Positions 21,603-33,332 of a stretch of 64,000 nt of DNA are shown piece after piece. The translations under genes and the position numbers were made by a program. The stretch comes from Macrocystis pyrifera (taxonomy: Eukaryota > Sar > Phaeophyceae > Laminariales > Laminariaceae). The notes below the pieces were generated by a model. It did not search any database and had not been told where the DNA came from. It saw only the letters and a program-made list of their open reading frames with translations. The DNA is taken from the NCBI GenBank assembly GCA_031763025.1, contig JASSKH010000003.1, positions 12,534,734-12,598,733 on the forward strand, written 5' to 3'. Position 1 is the stretch's first letter. Each line of letters opens with the position of its first letter.

Positions 21603-22960
21603 GGGAGGAATCCATGAGTGTTTTACAGCACAGCCAGTAGCACGACCTCCGTGTCTCGAGAAGGCCAGTCCCCCGTGGGCGCGCGGGATGCTCGCGCGAT
21701 TTTGGCTAGTTTCGGTTGTCGTCGACATTGGGTAGCGAATTCAAAAAAACAAAGTTGATACTAAGATGTCTTTCCAAAATGGACAAATGTAGAGTTCGAT
21801 CGGTGGGGTTTTAATATGGGTATGTAATGGTCCTTACATTTTCGTCCATGAGGGTACGTACACAAACACAACTGCTTAGAAAATGGGTGTCTCGTGCCGC
21901 TCGTGCTTCGATCGAGAATCCATGACCAGGCTACGCCCAGACACGAACGCGGCCACTACCCTGCTTCTGGCCTTCGCTCTACACGACGTTGCCCGGCGAA
22001 CCCCGCGGCGGCCTGGCTCTCGCCCTCGCCGTGTGTTGTTGTGGTGACTATTCCTCTGCTTCTTGCCGCTGTGGCTCGCTTTGATTTTGAGCTTTTGGCC
22101 GTAGGTTTACAGTAGCTTTGAGTTTGATATTTTTTCAGCCAGATGGACCGTTTGCCATAAAACGGTATACCGCGGACATACGAAGAACTGTTTACCGAAA
22201 AACTCTTCATCGATGCGCATTTGTTGGGGGATCGTGAATCCCAGCTACGAACTCGTATCATCGTATCCTGGTACCGGTACACCTTGCTTTGTACTCGTAG
22301 TCGTGGTCTCCCTCTGACCACTTTTGCTGGCATCGATGCGCATTTGTTGGGGGATGCGTTTCCGCCGCCTCAACAGCAACAAGCAACAAGTCCAGCAGCA
22401 CCAGTATGAATTATCAAGAACCGGTACGACTTTTCGGCAGTGGAGTGGGTGATAGCTTCTACCAATTATAATCGCAGAAATATGATTCGTTTGAGGTGCC
22501 TATAATCATGACCATCATCGTGTGTGATATTATAACCATCTCCAAAAATCAAGGTTACGATGATTCCTTTTTTGTTTCTGTGATTTTTCTTCCTGTTGTC
22601 TTGGAATAATAGTCACTCTAGTCTTTGATCATGTGGAACACAAACTTTGCAGACGTGGAGTGCAATTCTCGCCGACCTTACCGAGCAGCACCACGAGACT
22701 TCTCGGGCAGCGGCGGGTGTCATGTGTGAGGCCACCGCCGCGAGCGCGTGGCCGTGGCTGCAAGAGGCTGCATGTTTCAACGACGGTCAACTAACTACTA
22801 TAAAAAAGTACCTGCTCGAAAAAAAGTGCGGTCAAGAAAAGATAGAGTTCGTTTCAGTGGAAACAGAAACTAAACCTTAAAGAGATACCAGGTGTAAAAG
22901 AGGGCAATGCTATTCACTCCCGTCATCATTATCAACTCCGATTGCCTACGTACACCGTGT
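21603..22960. other. No gene recognised; short direct repeat
   Basis: A 25-base block containing ATCGATGCGCATTTGTTGGG occurs at about 22208 and again at about 22331. A 77-codon plus-strand frame at 22647-22880 follows a TTTGCAG acceptor-like site, but it has no recognisable motif and ends in a stop without a donor. Confidence 0.4.
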
Positions 22961-23275
22961 CGCACAGGATGGTGTGTTTGGGGGGCGGGGGTGATAAACG
23001 CGCCGCGGTGAAGCGACCTAGCTCGCACCTCGCGCCTTTTTCGGTCGTGCAAAACGTTTTTTTTTTACGATGTAAGCGAAGCCCTGGCAGGAAGAACCAT
23101 TGACGAGGAAGGCGATTCCCGCACAGGATGGTGCGGGTTTGGGGGGCGGGAGGTGATAAGCGCGCCGCGGTGAGGAGACCTATCTCGTACTTCGCGCTTT
23201 TTTAGGCGGCGCAAAGCGCTTTTTTTACGATGCAAGTGACGCCCTGGCAGGAAGAATCATTGACGAAGAAGGTGA
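22961..23275. repeat. Tandem duplication of about 157 bases
   Basis: Two adjacent units (about 22961-23117 and 23118-23275) share CGCACAGGATGGTG, TTTGGGGGGCGG, CGCGCCGCGGTGA, CCTGGCAGGAAGAA and CATTGACGA. About 80-85% identical by eye. Non-coding. Confidence 0.85.
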
Positions 23276-23689
23276 TACCTTTGACGACGCGCTTCTGACT
23301 AGCCTTTGCACTCAACGCGCAGCATCATTAGTACCTGATTGATATTGCTGCTGTTTTGCTCCGGATATGCCAAGTAGTATGTGCCACTCATACATCATAA
23401 ATGCGGCGCAGATATCGAGAGAGACGGCGGGTGGCCTTGCGGTGCACGCCGTCGGCTGCCGATGCCTTTCCAGGCCGCGGGTGGTTCTCACTCGCTCAAG
23501 GGCACTACATCCATGCTGTGACACGTTTGGTGACGGCAGCGCACAGGCCTCAGTTCGAGTTCGCAATTGTTTGGAGTCTGCTGGGGTTACCAGGAGCGTG
23601 CATATCAATCAAGCGGTGGTTCGGTCGCCTCCGCGCCTACCCCGCGTGATGCATGACGCTTGGAACATGAAATATGCTCTCGGGGGTGG

Positions 23690-23825
23690 GGAGGTACGCA
23701 TGTCATGCATGGCCGTAGTCGTATGACCATAGAACCTCGCATCCTCATAGTGCCGGGATGGAGCACGTCGGGCTTCACCGACCAGGAAATCATTGCATGC
23801 AACAAGCGCGAAGCGCCCGGGGGTT
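23690..23825 (-). repeat. Dispersed repeat A, partial copy
   Basis: Minus-orientation copy of repeat family A: it contains the complement of the conserved CATACGACTACGGCCATGCA block next to GAGGTACGCATG, then GGAGCACGTCGGGCTTCACC and CAAGCGCGAAGCGCC. The 5' half is missing. Confidence 0.75.
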
Positions 23826-23981
23826 AAACCAGCGCTCTCTTCTTTTCATGTCGCAGTACACAAGGCTGTGTCGTCATAATAGCTGATCCTCGCCCGCTTA
23901 CCCCGCCCCCGCCCCGCTTCGCCACCTCCCTCTTCGCTCTCCTTACCCCCCTGCCCCCCCACTCCACTTTGGCAACGACAG

Positions 23982-24161
23982 GGTGTTGTTATCAGCGATG
24001 ATCGACGAGGAGTTTCACTCCATGGGCGCGGTCAACGGTTTCGGATTCCTGGCGGGCTGCGCGTACTCGTTCGTGTACCTCCGCAACTCTCGTCACGACA
24101 AGGGCGGGCACGTGCACCGCGAAGCGTGGCGTATTTTCCTCGGGACCCTCGCGGTCATCGG
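23982..24161 (+). CDS. SWEET exon: helices 3-4
   Basis: The acceptor ACGACAG precedes 23982 and the donor GTGAGT starts at 24162. It encodes a segment from VLLSAMIDEEF through NGFGFLAGCAYSFVYLRNS to the start of helix 4 (FLGTLAVIG). Asn in NGFG corresponds to the sugar-pocket Asn of the first triple-helix bundle. The exon starts with one base and ends with two bases of split codons. Confidence 0.82.
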
Positions 24162-27100
24162 GTGAGTTTCTTTTTGTAGCCGGCGTAGCCTGTCCCCGCC
24201 CCCCCCGGCCTTTCTCCGCGTTCGCGATATTTTTCGTTCTCGTTTTTTCTTGCTTGCGGGTTGGTCGATTGGTTTCAACGTAATCGAAACCCCTACGAAT
24301 GTATCGCTTCGTGCCCCCCCCCCCCCCCCGAGCAGCGTATCACACCATTGGGCGTGTAATATATGTTTCAGAGAATCCAGCGCGGTGTGACAAAACGTAG
24401 ACGTTGAATTGTGGACGTGGCAGCGAAAGAAGTCCGTACACGTTGGGAAGATCGCTGTCTGCCACACCGTGGGATGGGGTGGGTCTGGCCAAGTTTCGTG
24501 GGCACACGCTCGGGTATTCACTAGTAACGTATACTGATGAACGATTCCAGCGTGTCTCGAGGGAAACCGCGAGTCGTGCGCGTGCTGCATTTTTTTTTTC
24601 GAAGGTGTGCACACGGCAGCCCCCTTTTCCCCTTTCCGTCACTTGCCGCCAGCAGTACTATGTAGTCGTAATACTGTAGTACTAGGTAGTATTTAACAGT
24701 AACAGTGCTAGCAGTAGATATCTGTGTAGTAGCAGCAGTAGTCGTAGAGCTCTGTTGTTAGTGATGTGGTTGAAGGTTGAAGCAGTAGTTGCGAGGGTTG
24801 CAGTACAATATTAGTAGTATTAATAGTAGTGGTAGTGGTAGTAGTTGTAGTAGTAGTAGCAGTAGTAATCATGCTTGTAGTAGTAGTCGTAGTGGTGATA
24901 GTGGTACCTCGTAGTGGCCGTGACAGTGGCAGTGGTAGTAGCAGTAGCAGTGGCAGTAGCAGTGGTGGTAGCAGTAGCAGTAGTAGTAGACGTAGTAGTC
25001 GTAGTCAACAGTAGCAGCAGTGGCATAGCGTCGGTGGTAGCGGGCAATGCCGGCCCTTGCGTTTCTGTAACGAGGCGATACAGCAAGTAAGTACACCTCG
25101 CCCCGCTCCACCCCACGTGTCCCCAGTCCGTTGTTGTTCGCACGAAGTTTCATAGCGGTTTGATAAGCGCACTCAATCCCCGTGCCCACGCCAATGCGAC
25201 CGGACATGTTCTTCGTATTCGCTGCGGCAGACTGATGGCGTCGTCGGGCTTTGCCCTGGACAACATGTGGTCCCGCCAATCGGCGGTGGAACACATCGTC
25301 CCCATCGTCTACGTCTTCGACGTGATGCTGTACGCATCGCCTCTGGTGTTATTTTGGAAGGTGGGGTGGTTTACTCTATATTTCTGGTAGCTCTTATGGT
25401 GATCGCTGGCGGCGTTGTTTCGTGCCACGTGTCGATATTCTCGGTCGGTCGTGTCCGAGTGAACTCCCCTTTCCCTCCCTCGAACCATCCATTCATCCAC
25501 CCATCTCCGAAAGACTGTTCAACCAACGGTTGCTTACGACGTCGAGGTGTATTTCGTCAATTTCCCCTCCCGCCCCCCGCTGTGTATTGTATTACATATT
25601 CAAGAAGCTTCCGCCGCCGGTCGCCGGCTTGAGTCATACCCGAAGCAAAACATTATTTATATACTTTAAAAACAACAGTTGTGAGATTATGTGGTAGTGT
25701 TGTGGCGAAAGATGCAGATTAGACGTAATTCCAAGAGTTGGAAGCACTCTACACATTGCCCACTCAGGATCAGAATAACGGCTTTATGGTACTGATATTT
25801 GTGTACGATCTTCGGTCACTTATCCGACACAACTATGACTGCTGCACAGCTGCTGCATGTTGTTGCAGCCCCTCAAATCTATATGACTGCTACACGCTGC
25901 TTGTGCAGGCGTTGTTCAGCGAGTGGCTGTACCTATCGAGATGCTCTTGCCTTATCGCGAAGTTTCCTCTTTGGCGACGCCATCACGAGGGCTGTATCGC
26001 GAGTAGATGCCCGCCGTATTCGGATACCGTAAATGCATCATATTCAACTCGTTGCGAGTATAAGCGAGACGTACAGGAATAAAGGGTGATCCTTAGTTAG
26101 AGTCGTAGATTCGTCCATACATTGATGAATTAGTGGTTGGCGTGTTGGAGTCGTTCAGGGATTGCCGTCAACTACGAGCTCTCTTCCTTGACCGTTACGT
26201 CTTGTAGAACTCGGACGAGCGCGTATGACGTATCACGCAGCTCATGAAGTGTAACAACCGCTCAATCGGTCATACTTCACAGATGACGTACTAGAAATAT
26301 TTTTACACAGGTGCTCCCAGTACATGATTTCCGTACTTTTCGTACTTGAAGTATTGCAGTACTGGCGTCCGAGTATTACGAGTATTGAAAGTATTAGCAG
26401 TATTACTGAAGAGCTGAACACTACGTGTGCTAAGAGTATGAGCAGTATGCGCAGTATGGCCCGACGAAATGCTTGCAGTTACCGAGAATGAGAGCGACCG
26501 TTGTTGTCCTACGTGTTACTTTTTATAAAATTGTACAAATACTTCAACTGCGAGCACGACCGGTTTAAGGATTGAGTGGTTGAAACTCAACTTTGCAAGT
26601 TGCCGTTGCATACCGTTGTTGTTGTTCTCACAATAACGTTTGAAGCAAGGAGTACGTGGTCACACAAAGGTGCTGGAGCCCTAGGAAGATAAAAACCCAT
26701 AAAATATCAAATTCGGCTGAGAAGCACGAGCTTCCCACCTAACAAATACACGAGACGAAGAAGGCGCACACATGGAATGAAATCAATGTGCCAACTGAAC
26801 CAAAATCGCTACGGATATCCACTAAACTACAGCATAGGGTTCCCTCCGTTCCCACAACTAACCACCTCGTGGCTCCTGACTACCACGGTTGCTGTCTGGA
26901 GTGCTGCCTGCGCCGTACGAAACGCCCGGTAGTCGTGAGCGTGGAGAGAAACACGCCTGCTGTCTGGGGTGCTGTCAGCGTGACGACTCGTGGAAATGCA
27001 GTGAAAAAAAAAAACAGTCAAACCCCAAACCACCATACAAATATCAACGATCTCCATGTCTTCCCGGCCTCTATGACAAAGGTGCAGCACAGCTATGATA

Positions 27101-30100
27101 CCACGTCCCTGATCCCTGATAATTGCGGGGGTCACTCCCCATTAAGGGTATACAACTCGCCAACACTACAAAGACCGGTGACGCAACTAATAGGTACACA
27201 CTACTGCCTCGTAAAAAAAACAGGAAGGAATGATGACTGCTGCTCTCGTGATGGCCTGCGCGCCGGTCGAGGGTCTCCGTGTGCCGTCCTGCTGCCTTTC
27301 TTCGTGGTCACCACATCGCCTTAGCTCAATCGGCCATCTCCTTCCCACGTGCTCTCGTTGCCGGTCCCATCCACTCGGTTCCCCTTCTCACCCGTCCCTA
27401 AAACAAAATGCTCCTCTCACTGGCGGTTCTGATCTGAAGGAAAAGAATTCTCGCGCAGAGAGAGTTCAATCCGTCTCTTCTGCTCGTCGATGCTCTGTCT
27501 CCCTCCTCCTTCGTCGTCGAGTCCAACCTCCTGCCGGCGCAGTTAGACTGTGCCGTAATTTGGCCTGCGGTGGCGCCTGCCTCCGCGCACGGACATCCCG
27601 ATTGAACGTTGCTGCTCTGCTGCTGCAGCCAAAAAAAGACGCCCGAGTTATAGGCGTCCGTGCGTGACGTACCACGTACGACCCAACTTTACTGCCATGC
27701 TTAAGCCTCGCGGCCACACGCAGCACCGTACGATCTTTGATCACATATCCGACAAACATATTAGTACTGCTGTACTTTATTGGGCCGCCGCCGTGGACGC
27801 CCGTGCGTTGCCGTCCTCGTACTGCTACGAGTACGACTACTACTGTAATCATATGTTTACGTACCCGATACGCTCTATTGTATGTACGTACGAATACTCG
27901 TACTGAATGCATATCACGACGAGGGCGAACGGAGATATGGCTACAGAGCTGTGAGCACCGCAAAAGCTTCCGCGGCGCATCAGCTGCACTCATCCATGCC
28001 GTCAGCAGAGGCCTCCTGGGAGGCCTCAGTGTCAAAGAACATGCCAGAGGTCGTACCAGAGCCAGCAGTGCTCTCCGATGCTTTGTTATGTTGCGGGGCT
28101 GCTGCCACTTTGTTTTCGGATACAAAACGCCCTCTATGACCCCCGGTTGGAACACACACTATACCTATCTGTGGAAACGAAATATCTGTTACGGACGTAG
28201 GCCGTCGATCCTTGCAATGCTCAGGAAACCCATGTAGCTACCCAGAAGGACACAAGGCGGCATGTATCTTCCCTCGTCATCCCCTGTAGATTGATCAGTG
28301 ATCTCTATCGCGAGTATTCGTTGTATTTATCTTCGCTTGTCGCTCAAACAAAACAGATTTCATGTCATGCGTCATGGGAGAACAACGAGGTGGCATTTCT
28401 GGCGCGGCTTTAATTCTTGTAGTAGAATGGACGCGAACACGCCCCTCCCCGGCTGCGCGCCTGTAGGAACGCCTCCCCTCCCGGGAGATCTGAGGTCCGA
28501 GAACACCCTGCAGAACTAATCACTCAAAATAGATTGTCAGGTCGTGAGCACGACTCACAGACGGCTGACAGGGGAGTATTTTGGGGCGTAACCCCACGTC
28601 GAGGCCGCGCACGGGACACGTGCGGGCGGATCGGGGGGATCGGCGGCGCCATCCGGGGAACACGAGACCGGTACGCACCCCGGCGAAGAAACCGCGCGAA
28701 AAGACGGTCGGCGGCGGGAGAGATCCGCGAATGAGTGTCCTAAAAACACTATTGATACGTTAGGTATATTTATATACTGTAGGTTGGGTTGACGTCGGTT
28801 GACGACGACGCTGTAAAACACACCTCTCCCTCAGTGAGCTAGACAACCAGCATACCGTTTTTGTGTGTTGTTTCTTTGGCGGTCACCACGGCTGGCAGTC
28901 GAGATAGATCATTAGTGCGGGGTGGAGAGCCTTACCTCCACACGAAGAGAATAGTCGTGTCACGTAGTATGTGTATGGTAAGGCACCCACGAGACGGATA
29001 CATGATACACCCATTGCTGCCTGTGGAAGTGGTCACACCAGAAAGCGAATACATCCGTTCGAAGCTGTCATCAATTTCAAGTCCGCCTCACAGGCGGCTC
29101 TTCATAGGATGCAGCTTACCCTTCTTGTGACTTGCCCAACACCTCACGGCGCTTCGCACTTCGTGCAAGTAATGTCTGTTTGGTCGGTGAAAACTCGAAG
29201 CCCCCTTCGCTTCCCCCTGGGGGTAACTGGACTGTCATGCACGCTGATGGCATTCCTCTTAGAGCGATGGCGAGGCATCCTTTACGTGAGCCTTGCAACG
29301 CCATCTTCTCCGTCCGGGCTGCTGCTCGTGCCTCTCTCAACATGGCACTGGTACCTCGTGAAGCGTTCGTGTGCTATTGATTCCGATGTATACTGTGGTG
29401 GGTGTGTTCTCTCTGCCTGCCTCACGCGCCTTCAAAGCCCCGCGCAAGAACGTCACAGGAAGCAACCAGTGAGCGTTGTCGCTTGCTCGCCTGTTTCTGC
29501 TGTCCTCCCCCAAGTGGTACGTATCACCGTAGCTAAGCTGAAACCTTCCTCGCGGTGTACCTCGCCGAGCGTTGGCCGTACCCTCAAGAGCTCAATGTTT
29601 CTTCCTCGAAGGCCGCCCATTAGATGGTGGTGGGGCGTCGGACGGCGGAGAGAGAGGGCGGTGACTCATTTCCCTCCCAATCCAATTTTAGGCAAAAACT
29701 CGCCACCACAACACCGATTGTACGCGATCACAATTATCTGCGGTTCTCGAACAGCCGTTCCTTGTTTTTGGTTTGTTTTTGCGCGCATGTTACCCCCTCC
29801 TCCACCCCTCCCTCCCCTGGCGGCGCTCGATGCAAGCATCCGTCCATCCACCCACCAACCTAGTCGAACCCAACCCAACTCAACTCAATCCAGCCCAACC
29901 CAACCCCCACCCAAGCCCCGAGTGCCCTCGTACTCTCTCACGCCCCGGTCGTGCGTTTCCCAATCTCGCCAAGGTCCTTCGCACCGGATCGACGTCGGGC
30001 ATGTACCTGCCCCTGTCGCTGTCCATCACCGCCACGGCTCTCCTGCGGGCGGCCTACGCTAGTCAAATCGAGGACTGGTTCTTCGCGGTACCGCAGTGTA

Positions 30101-31284
30101 TCGGCTTCCTGGCGGGGGTCGCGCAGCTATCACTCTTTATGAAGTCAGTGCCTGAGCGAGCCGGTTCGGTTCGGTTCGGTTCGGTTCGGGTTCGGTTCGG
30201 TTCGGTTCGGTTCGGTTCGGTTCGGTTCGGATCGGTTGGGTTTGGTTAGGTTCGGTTTGGTTTTTGGTTCGGTTCGGTTCGGTTCGGTTCGGTTCGGTTC
30301 GGTTCGGTTCGGTTCGGTTCGGTTCGGTTCGGTTCGGTTCGGATCGGTTGGGTTTGGTTAGGTTCGGTTTGGTTCGGTTCGGTTCGGTTCGGCTCGGTTC
30401 GGTTCGGTTCGGTTCGGTTCGGTTCGGTTCGGTTCGGTTGGCCTGTCTAATTTTTTGTGACTGTCCTCGCTCGCAACCACGCCCCTCCCTCTCATTCGAC
30501 GCTGCCATCCATATGCGAGAAAATTCGCCTCAAAAACGATTCTTAGTACAATTCAGCTCACCCTTCATGCGACTCACCTAACACCTCGCTGCGCTCCGCA
30601 CCTGGTGGAGCAATGTCTGCCTAGTCGGTGAAAGCCCGACGTGCTCCGTCTCGGCGTTTTAGGGATGCGAGGGTCTATGGTCATACGACTACGGCCATAC
30701 ATGACGTGGGTAGAAAGTGGGTTCTGCTCCTTTTTTTGTTTTTGCCCAGCGTTTTTCCGTCGCGTGCGCGATGGTGGCTTTGCCGAACCGACAGCTTACG
30801 ACCTCCGTTTTCTGATAATTTTTGGGGCTAAAGCGTTACGTTTCAAAACCTTACTTTACAATACGGGGGGAGTCCAGTCTCATGCCGTTTCTTCCCCAAG
30901 CAACTGCTGTGCGCGCTGCTTCGGTGGAGTCTCGCGCGCGCGATGACGGACTACCCAAAAGTTTTGCACTTTTTTTATGGCGGCCTGATGAATGGCGTCA
31001 TTTCTCGAGAGGTATTTCTACGTGCAAGTGGTAAAATATACGGGGGTACGGCAGACAGCAACAATAACAGTCGCATCACCTCGCTGCCCCGTCCCACCCC
31101 ATCCCACCCAACCCAACCCCGCTCCCGCCGTTCCAGCCCCTTCCGAGCCTCCAAATTCCGATTATCCATTTAATCTCCAGTGGTCCTTTATTTTCTCCCT
31201 CTCAGGTTCGGCGTCGCCAATAACAACGAGCCAAACGAATCGGACCCGCTGATAGCGGGGACGGCGTCGTCGTGGCTGTCGTGA
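23982..31284 (+). CDS. SWEET (MtN3/saliva) sugar transporter, 3' exons
   Basis: Four exons are supported: 23982-24161, 25231-25360, 29974-30143 and 31206-31284 (stop TGA at 31282-31284). All junctions are GT/AG and the phases agree (2, 0, 2). SWEETs are seven-helix, bidirectional sugar uniporters of the plasma or vacuolar membrane. Visible family features are NGFGFLAGCAYSFVYL (helix 3), VYVFDVMLYASPL (helix 5, equal to the YASPL/YxxPL motif), VLRTGSTSGMYLPLSLS (helix 5-6 loop and helix 6), and VPQCIGFLAGVAQLSLF (helix 7, equal to PNxxGxxxGxxQL). The tail is short and acidic. Helices 1-2 are not securely found. The third intron (25361-29973) is 4.6 kb of repeats and the fourth contains a pentamer array. 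A generic PQ-loop protein is the alternative; the SWEET match is better. Confidence 0.82.
24300..25030. repeat. Intronic C-run and GTA/GCA triplet array
   Basis: Inside the SWEET intron 24162-25230: a C-run at about 24315-24330, then an imperfect (GTA)n/(GCA)n/(GTG)n triplet array at about 24810-25020. Val-rich and Ser-rich frames here are repeat translations. Confidence 0.8.
25231..25360 (+). CDS. SWEET exon: helices 4-5
   Basis: The acceptor GCGGCAG ends at 25230 and the donor GTGGGG starts at 25361. One base completes the Gly split from the previous exon. The exon then reads LMASSGFALDNMW and VPIVYVFDVMLYASPLVLFWK. The YASPL motif is the hallmark of SWEET helix 5. It ends in phase 0. Confidence 0.85.
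25361..28770. other. Large SWEET intron, left part
   Basis: No exon is recognised. The longest frames (229 codons minus at 27466-28155, 178 codons plus at 26788-27324) are basic, low-complexity and without motifs, and I consider them chance. A pair of T/C-rich tracts and scattered GTACT repeats (26290-26460) are the only visible structure. Confidence 0.5.
28774..29180 (+). repeat. Dispersed repeat A, diverged 5' copy
   Basis: Starts at GGGTTGACGTCGGTTGACGA and continues through CTGTAAAACA, GTGAGCTAGACAACCAG, TACCGTTTTT, GGCGGTC, AAGGCACCCA and CACCTCACGGCGCTTCGCAC. It aligns with the copy at 58.0-58.5 kb but lacks the 3' CATACGACTACGG end. It is the oldest-looking long copy and sits within the SWEET intron. 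Confidence 0.75.
29974..30143 (+). CDS. SWEET exon: helices 6-7
   Basis: The acceptor CGCCAAG ends at 29973 and the donor GTCAGT starts at 30144. It encodes VLRTGSTSGMYLPLSLS, ALLRAAYASQIEDWFF and VPQCIGFLAGVAQLSLFM, matching the second MtN3 repeat from the RTxS loop to the conserved QL of helix 7. It ends with two bases of a Lys codon completed at 31206. Confidence 0.88.
30150..30440 (+). repeat. (GGTTC)n pentamer array in SWEET intron
   Basis: About 50 copies of GGTTC (equivalently TTCGG), interrupted by two matching variant segments with GGATCGGTTGGGTTTGGTTAG (about 30230 and 30342). That shows a higher-order unit of about 110 bases. It starts six bases after the donor at 30144. The Arg-Thr-Glu-Pro-Asn and Phe-Gly-Ser-Val-Arg frames are translations of it. 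Confidence 0.95.
30495..30708 (+). repeat. Dispersed repeat A, 3' half copy
   Basis: Contains TTCGACGCTGCCATCCATATG, TCACCCTTCATGCGACTC, ACACCTCG, GTCGGTGAAAGCCCGAC, GTGCTCCGTC and GATGCGAGGGTCTATGGTC followed by CATACGACTACGGCCAT. The poly-C end is absent. It lies inside the last SWEET intron. Confidence 0.85.
31206..31284 (+). CDS. SWEET terminal exon
   Basis: The acceptor CTCTCAG ends at 31205. The first base completes Lys, then the frame reads FGVANNNEPNESDPLIAG and ends in WLS and TGA at 31282-31284. The hydrophilic, slightly acidic C-tail is typical of the family in position and length. A polypyrimidine tract (TTTTCTCCCTCTC) precedes the acceptor. Confidence 0.8.
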
Positions 31285-33170
31285 TGGTAATGGCAATGAC
31301 GATGATGATAATGATGACGATGGTGATGGATGATGGTGATAATGGTGACCATATCGATGATGTTGAGGATGATGAAGACCATGACCATAACGCTGATGAT
31401 GACAAAAGAGGGTGGGATTCTTTTTTTTTCTTCACACCTGCTTTCCGCAGGGCGGATATTTTTTCGGCGAGTATTTTTTCTGGTATGGGTTGCCGTTGTT
31501 GTTGGTTAGGGTTCGGACGAGGGGGGGGCGCAAGCGGGGTGATACGACGGTGATAACGTGCTCAAGAAGAGTACGTAAGCTGTCATGTGTCGTGCTGCGA
31601 TTCATTGTGACACTATCAACTAGCGTCGAAAACTTTTCCGTTAGCGGTTGCTTCGCCTCTTGCACTCTGCGGAGATGTAAGTTATTTGATAATGTACACG
31701 GAGCATCCAATATGTTGGGCTAACATTCGGCGTATACCCTCGAGAGAGATGTCCCTCTGCGCGCGTGCGTGTACGCGTGAACGTGTATTTTTTCTTGAGT
31801 TGTTGTTCATGGTGGCCCCGCGCTCGCTTCGACAGGTCTTCTGTTGTACCACGCGCTTTGTGTTTCCGTTTTTTCTTATTTTTATTGTTAGCCCTGCCAT
31901 GCGTCTGCTCGACGGCTTGTACCCGAGGCTGGAGTAGGGGAGCAATAAGCGGGCGTCACACCTAAAGTCTGCAACACAATGTGCAGCCTATATGTTGTAT
32001 TTGCAGGTATATAGCATCACGTCGGAGTGTGGCCTTCTGCTGTATCGGCAGTCCACGCAGTGACACCGCGTGCGACGACGTACATACCTGGTACTGTAGT
32101 ATACCATTCGCGTGCTGTGTTTAGCACGTCTGGGTCGATAGTATTACTACTGTCGATACGTATCGTACGGTTGGTAGAAGACAGTCGGCACAGGGCAGTT
32201 TGATGTACTCGTTGGTGAACCACAGTTTAGCGCGTCGTTATAGATTCTAGAATACTGAAAGTTGAAAGGGTGCACGCCTGGCTTCAATGTACAATACGCG
32301 GCATTGGCAAGTCTGGTAGAAGGTATTCTGTAGTATGTGATTGCATACGTCCATGACACTGATCAGTTAAATAGTCCAGGTACTTGTAGCATCTGATGTA
32401 CTCCAATTTTTTCAGGGTATTAATAGCCTACCTAAGTTTTGCAGGAAGGTTCTAGGATTGCCGCAAAAGGTATCTTGAGCGCCATGGACTTCAACTCTCT
32501 CCAAATATCAGATGGCCGGTCTCAGGCCTGGGCCAGCAATTAAGGTCACGCTGGCACCTGAGCGTCTCCTGGTCGCCGGGTTTCCGGCGAATCTAATCTC
32601 TATGTTTTTCTGGAGCAGAAAAAACATCGCTATCTTAACACGCTGCGTTTAGACTTCGGCTGGTTCGTGCTTACCGGAGAGTGACGGTGACTTGAAAGAG
32701 GTTCATCGCAGCAGCTTGTGTTTCGCTCGAGATTGACCTCCCGCCCGTTCTCAACAGAGGCCTACACCTCGACTTAGAGGTGCTTCAGTGATTGAAATTG
32801 GTCGAAATTTGGGGTGCACGAAATGAGACGAACAACAACCCCCAACTGAACGTTTGCACTTCACTTGCGGATAGCTACACCTCACAGGAAACTACAGCCC
32901 GCGAAATTGAGGGATGCTCCTGATGGGCACCGAGAAACGACTCACGAGGTGGTTTCGCGTATTCGAAGTTGCGAGGGAGTAGCAAAAAAACTCGCCAAAA
33001 CGCCAAAATATTTTAGTGCAAAAGCCGGCGTCCCCGGTGGCTTGGTAAGTGCTCCGCGTGCCTATCAAGATCAATTTCGTGGGTTCGAGTCTCACCGAGT
33101 GCATACTCGTAGATACTCTTTCTTGCGTAAAAAAAATGATTAGCGGAAAGCGCGAGAGCGTGAGCTAGCT
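31285..33170. other. SWEET 3' region and gene-free spacer
   Basis: A GAT/ATG-rich triplet stretch (about 31280-31400) follows the SWEET stop and could be 3' UTR. No clear polyadenylation signal was identified. The rest has only short unmatched frames. Confidence 0.45.
33026..33104 (+). tRNA. tRNA-like sequence (pseudo-tRNA or SINE head)
   Basis: A GTGGG-TTCGAGT-CTCAC T-arm (one G-U pair) with a good B-box lies at about 33079-33095, preceded at a suitable distance by an A-box-like TGGCTTGGTAAG. The acceptor stem does not pair and the anticodon arm is imperfect. It is therefore not a functional tRNA; it may be a pseudogene or the promoter of a SINE. Confidence 0.3.
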
Positions 33171-33172
33171 AC

Positions 33173-33332
33173 TGTACATTCGATGAAAATCGACGAGCAG
33201 TGGGAATGCTGAACCCTATGCGCGACAAAAAACAAAGGCACGTGCCGGGGGGAAGAAGGGACGACACCTGTGACCACGGCTTGTCCAGAAGATCGTTGAG
33301 GGTAAAACTTCCTACGAAGTTAGGCTGGTGTG
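33173..33332 (+). repeat. Direct repeat, partner at 48.61 kb
   Basis: About 160 bases (TACATT, GATGAAAATCGACGAGCAG, GGGAATGCTGAACCC, ACCACGGCTTGTCCAGAAG) recur at 48613-48772 in the same orientation at about 90% identity. It lies 5' of the Ty3/gypsy element. The pair may be terminal-repeat fragments of the element or another dispersed repeat. Confidence 0.75.

Noticed and set aside
22647-22880. 77-codon plus frame after a TTTGCAG site
   Set aside because: No motif, not SWEET-like, and ends in a stop without a donor.
27466-28155. 229-codon minus-strand frame
   Set aside because: Basic, low-complexity, no motif, inside the SWEET intron, with an equally long overlapping plus-strand frame; treated as chance.
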